This document shows positions 59,980 to 64,000 of a stretch of DNA of 64,000 nt, in pieces (position 1 is the first letter of the stretch; every line of letters starts with the position of its first letter). The translations under genes were made by a program, and so were the position numbers. The notes under the pieces were generated by a model that did no database searches, was not told where the DNA came from, and worked only from the letters and a program-made list of their open reading frames with translations. The stretch is from Chionis minor (taxonomy: Eukaryota; Chordata; Aves; Charadriiformes; Chionididae), in contig VZSF01000742.1 of the NCBI GenBank assembly GCA_013398295.1, positions 124,001-188,000 on the forward strand. Direction: 5' to 3'.

Positions 59980-62900
59980 TAAAATTTTCAGGTTTTACTT
60001 TTGACAAGTAGATAAGATTGCTTCATTATCTGAAATATTGCTCTGTACTTCCCTAAATTGTTACTGGAACTATCAACATGCTATTTAACTGCACAGGCTT
60101 GCTTCACTACCTGAAGCATCCAAATAGGTTTAATGGCCACTTATGCCTGTGCAGGGTAATTACCACAATGCCACCTCACTTCACTCTGCAAGTCTTTGAT
60201 TCAACAAGATATGCAGCCTTGTGCCTGACTTGGGAAACAGCCCAGCTGAAGCCAATAGGTCTCTTCAAATGATTTTGATGGGTGATAAGCTTAAAATCTG
60301 CACTGGAAAAAGGCCTAAATGACTTCACAAAAATGGCAGGCAAGCTTTTAGTGGGCAGTTCTTTGGGGTAGGAGCCTGTGCTCCTCTGGCTGTGATGCAG
60401 CTAGTGCTGCTGGCACCACCACACGTATCATGCTTTGAGAGCAGCAGGATTAGTAAAGCCCTGTTTTGTCCGCTTTTATACCCCTGCTTCCATGCACCAC
60501 CCCCCCTTCCACCTACCCCGTCTTCCCAATTCCTATACAATGTCATAGCTTGCAGTGCTTTCCATAGCCTGCCCACCCACTTGGCTGTGTCATGAGACTT
60601 GCATCCCTCTCCCATGTCCCTAATTTGGCAGCTAGGCAAAGGGAAGATAGTTCTGTAGCAGACCTACATGGGCGGGCTGAGCAAAGCAGGTAACTTCAGA
60701 GCTCACTTTGGAACCTTTCCTTCTATGGTGACATTGATTTGGATCCCCTTCCTCTATCCGGCCCCATTTTTTACAAAGGCATAGAAGTGTCATATCTCTG
60801 AAACCTCCTTAAAGGCTGGTCGAAATTAGACAATGTTTTAAAGCTATGCAGGAAAGGAGGTGGGAAAGCAGCAAGCAGAAGGACAATTTCATAAGGCTTG
60901 TTTCCTCAGGAAATGAGGATAATAAATAAATAATTGCGATTCAGGCTTCAGGTCTCTGTGATTATATGAGCAAGATTAATTTACCTTTTTTCCCCATAAT
61001 AACACTCATTGTAAGAACCTTGCTCTGGGCTTCTTAGATGGCTAGAAGTATTTCATAACCCTGTCTATCATAAAAATACAAAAGGTAGTTAATCTGGGAA
61101 CTCTTGGATTTCTCTGTCATTTCCATGCTGTCTCCCTCCAAACTCCTGTAGCAAGGGAGTTCGGTTCTTGGGAGGGGAAATAAACAGGGGATGTGCTGCC
61201 CAGCAAGCAGGACAGCTCAATGGTCTGTCATATGCCTGTGATTCACGCTGCAGGTCATGAATGCCACATGCTGGATCAACAATCTCTCCTCCTTTCTCAG
61301 CAGAGGCTTATTCCCTTTGGTCCACAGAGACCCTCTGGGGTGGTAAGGAGAAAATACTATTCCTGGCGTGATACAGCAGATTTCTGCTGAAGGAACTCCA
61401 CCATCAGCTTAGAGAAAATGCTCCATGTGAGCACGGGACCAGCTGGGGAACTGGATGTGATGTCCTGCAGGGCAGATGGAGACTCCAGGGCCCCTTCTGC
61501 TTTTGGTTTTGTCCTGATTTCAGCTGCTCCTGCAAATGCCTGTGTGGATACAAGAGGCCAGTTTTCACCATGGTCCTCGTTAAAGCTGAAACTCCAACTG
61601 CAGCAGCTAGGCTGTGAAAAGCTAAAGCTATAGCACCAGCCACCTCTGCCTGTTAAGCAGGTCTTCGCTGCTTTCCTCCTCCCTTTTGCTAACACTTTCA
61701 GAAGACAGGCTGTGTGCGTACATGCATGTGTGTGTGTACAAGAGAGATGGACACCTTGAGCTGGACTCTTCACTGCTGCTGACACCACACTTCTACCTCA
61801 GCAAGATGCTGCCCTGGCAGGAGCTGCCAGCCTTCCAGCAAAGCATCATCCGTCAGGTGGAACATTAAGCTGCTCGCTATGGAAGCCAAGCCTATTAAAA
61901 TACAATCCATCTCAGGGACATAGTGAGAGATGCATTGACCAGTCTCAACATTAACAGCAGCAGCAGACTTCCTGCACTCAGCATTTCCACCGGAAAACAA
62001 GCTTGCTAAATGATTCCTTTGCACACTCCTTAGCTTGCATCCAGAGGCCTCCCAGGCTGGTGTGTTTACTGTATCTGTTGGCTGTATCCTTAGCCAATTT
62101 TTCCTCTTGTCATAAAAGAAAGAAAAGTTTAACAAACAGATGAATAATACTGATTAACTACAAATGGCTGTTATCCCAGAGGTGTCCCTGTGGAGCAATT
62201 ATCTGCTCCCCCTTTGCTGTTACCAAAGAAGATCTCTTTACATTTCTGTCAGATGATGATACTGCAGTAATTTAATGCTCTGCAGGCCAATAACATGGCT
62301 CTGCCTCACCCACTGCCATCCAGCCTACCCTAGTGGCACATCTCACAGCTGGGACCATGGGGCAAAGCATTATAAGGAATTTCCCCACATTATATAAAAC
62401 CAACAACCCGTACCCTGGATTAACCCAGGAAACCCATCTGTGAGGCTGCTGAGTCTCTTAAAGCCCAGTACTTACAGACACAGTAGCTACGTTTCAGCAC
62501 TTGCATTTTTAGCGATGCTGCTGTGCTGGAGTGGTGCTGCTCACAGCTCTCGCTGTGCAGCTGGTCAGCAGCTCTCTAGCAAGCCAAAGGTTTTATGAGC
62601 ACTAGATAACCACAGCCTGGCATCCAGTCTCCGTTCCCCCAGCAGAGATTTATTGCCTTTTTAACCACAAAAAGGCAGCAGTGCTGGCTCCTCCATCCTC
62701 TCTTATTAGCTGTTAACAAATACACTGGAGAAAGCTGTTACTGATGTCTCTGCTGTAGTGAAAGCTTCGTCTGAGGAACAACTTATGTTCCTGCATGCTT
62801 AGATCCTTCTTTTTCTTTTCTTGTCTTTCATAGGAGGTATGTAGACAAATCAGTGTAGTGCAGGGCAAGTGCTTTCCAAGCCAGTATCAGATTTGGAAGC

Positions 62901-64000
62901 GGCAGGAGAGAGCTGGGGACAGCTGAGGAGCTGGCCACTCAGCCTGAGAATAGTGCTGGGCACATCTGCCTATCCTGTTGCAAGGACTTGAGGGAACCAT
63001 GAACATGGTTCTCATATCTGCCTCTGTGTGAGAAAGGAGCAATTTGGGCCATCGTAAGAATACAGATGTGGCATTACAGAGCCATACTTCAAGCAAGATG
63101 AATTTTTCATTTGTATAGCGTGTGGTTCTGCAAGCACATTGCTACAGAAGATATGTTTACACTGCTGATGCTGGTGTCCTGGTGGTGTTGGATAGAGATA
63201 TCAAAGTGACCATTACTAGGGAAACTAGCTTGAGTGGAAGAAAAGTCTAGTCACAGAAAACAGAATTTAAAGCATGCTTATTTACACTGTTTCTTGTGGC
63301 AGAGATCTCAGGATCTCACCTGGCAGATGCCACAGCTCAGTGCCCTCAAACACAGGGGATTTAATAGCTACCTCTTAGGACAGCATGTATGTTTCCTGAA
63401 GGTTCAGCAGGACTGCTACCCATGGCCATTGCACATCCTGCCTTTAGCTCCAAGCTTTGGTGATACAGGTTTGATTTGCTATCAAGCTAGACGTGCGAGC
63501 TTATGTTGTTCCCAAATGTGCACTCTGCATCTCCTTTTATTGACAACATTTCTTAGAAAATAGAATAGATCTAACAGGATTCATGGAGGGAGATTCACCA
63601 CCATGCTTCAGTGAAAAGGACATTCTTAAAGGAAATTAATTTCAGGGAGGCTGTCTATCCCCTCCTCAGATCACGATGCTCAGCTCTTCTGGATCTGCTT
63701 CCTTTATGAGGAAGTATATTTAAATATTGACTGGGAAAGAATAACTCTCTGTTGTAGAAGCCAAGAGCAATTGCTTTCAGTTTCTGCCTCAGTAAGTTTC
63801 TACACAAAGCTCAGGTGAGAAAGAGAAAAACGAAAGACAGCATAAGCCTGAAAAGCATGAAAACAGCCTATATATAGGAACAATGAATAACAGCCTCTGT
63901 AGGAGTCATTAGATCAGTCCCACGCCCTACAGTGTAAGCCCATGTGGCACTTTTACCACATCATTTCCCCTTCCTCACCTCTCTGCTAAACCTCATTTAG
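59980..64000. other. non-coding stretch, nothing confident
   Basis: GC content is moderate and several frames of 60-143 codons overlap on both strands between 60.3 and 62.1 kb, without motifs. A (TG)n tract lies near 61727-61738. No element boundary or exon with good splice sites was recognised. Confidence 0.45.

Overview
This is about 64 kb of a bird nuclear genome. The evidence is the repeat content: several CR1 retrotransposon fragments, most carrying the characteristic short 3' terminus around TTCTATGATTCT, and two long terminal repeats of the avian ERVL type that begin TGTCCTGGTTT. The rest is AT-rich, gene-poor, non-bacterial sequence with one GC-rich CpG island. There are no operons, ribosome binding sites, rRNA or CRISPR features. 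Two runs of N (18581-19073 and 50206-50654) are assembly gaps.

Left part (1-19 kb). A CpG island at about 16.86-18.58 kb runs into the first gap. It contains good minus-strand splice donors, so it looks like the promoter and first exon of a gene transcribed leftward. Between 16.5 and 7.1 kb I find minus-strand segments with plausible splice sites. A subset reads in one continuous frame: 15069-15193, then 8933-8963, then 7119-7256, which ends in a stop followed by an AATAAA 122 nt further on. Further candidates lie at 16464-16492, 15916-16014 and 15699-15723, plus an alternative 3' set at 14082-14171, 13074-13133 and 11280-11402. I do not recognise the product. A CR1 copy with a large internal deletion (7350-8663) sits antisense in the last intron of this candidate gene.

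Middle part (19-44 kb). This is mostly unannotatable intergenic or intronic DNA. It holds a homopolymer-rich A/C tract near 20.8 kb, a (GGTT)n microsatellite, a coding-like but broken tract at 25.0-26.4 kb, and CR1 fragments at 35.0, 40.0 and 42.2-43.1 kb.

Right part (44-64 kb). A solo ERVL-type LTR lies at 44658-45190 (+). A CR1 interrupted by the second gap abuts a truncated antisense LTR (50057-51369). A long CR1 with a mutated reverse-transcriptase active site occupies 54466-55656 (-). Two much older CR1/L3-like fragments lie at 57.3-57.7 and 59.8-60.0 kb. No confident protein-coding gene is visible here.

Nearly all longer open frames are chance frames in AT-rich DNA, shadows of CR1, or GC-driven frames in the CpG island, and are not annotated. 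All exon calls are visual and need transcript or homology data.
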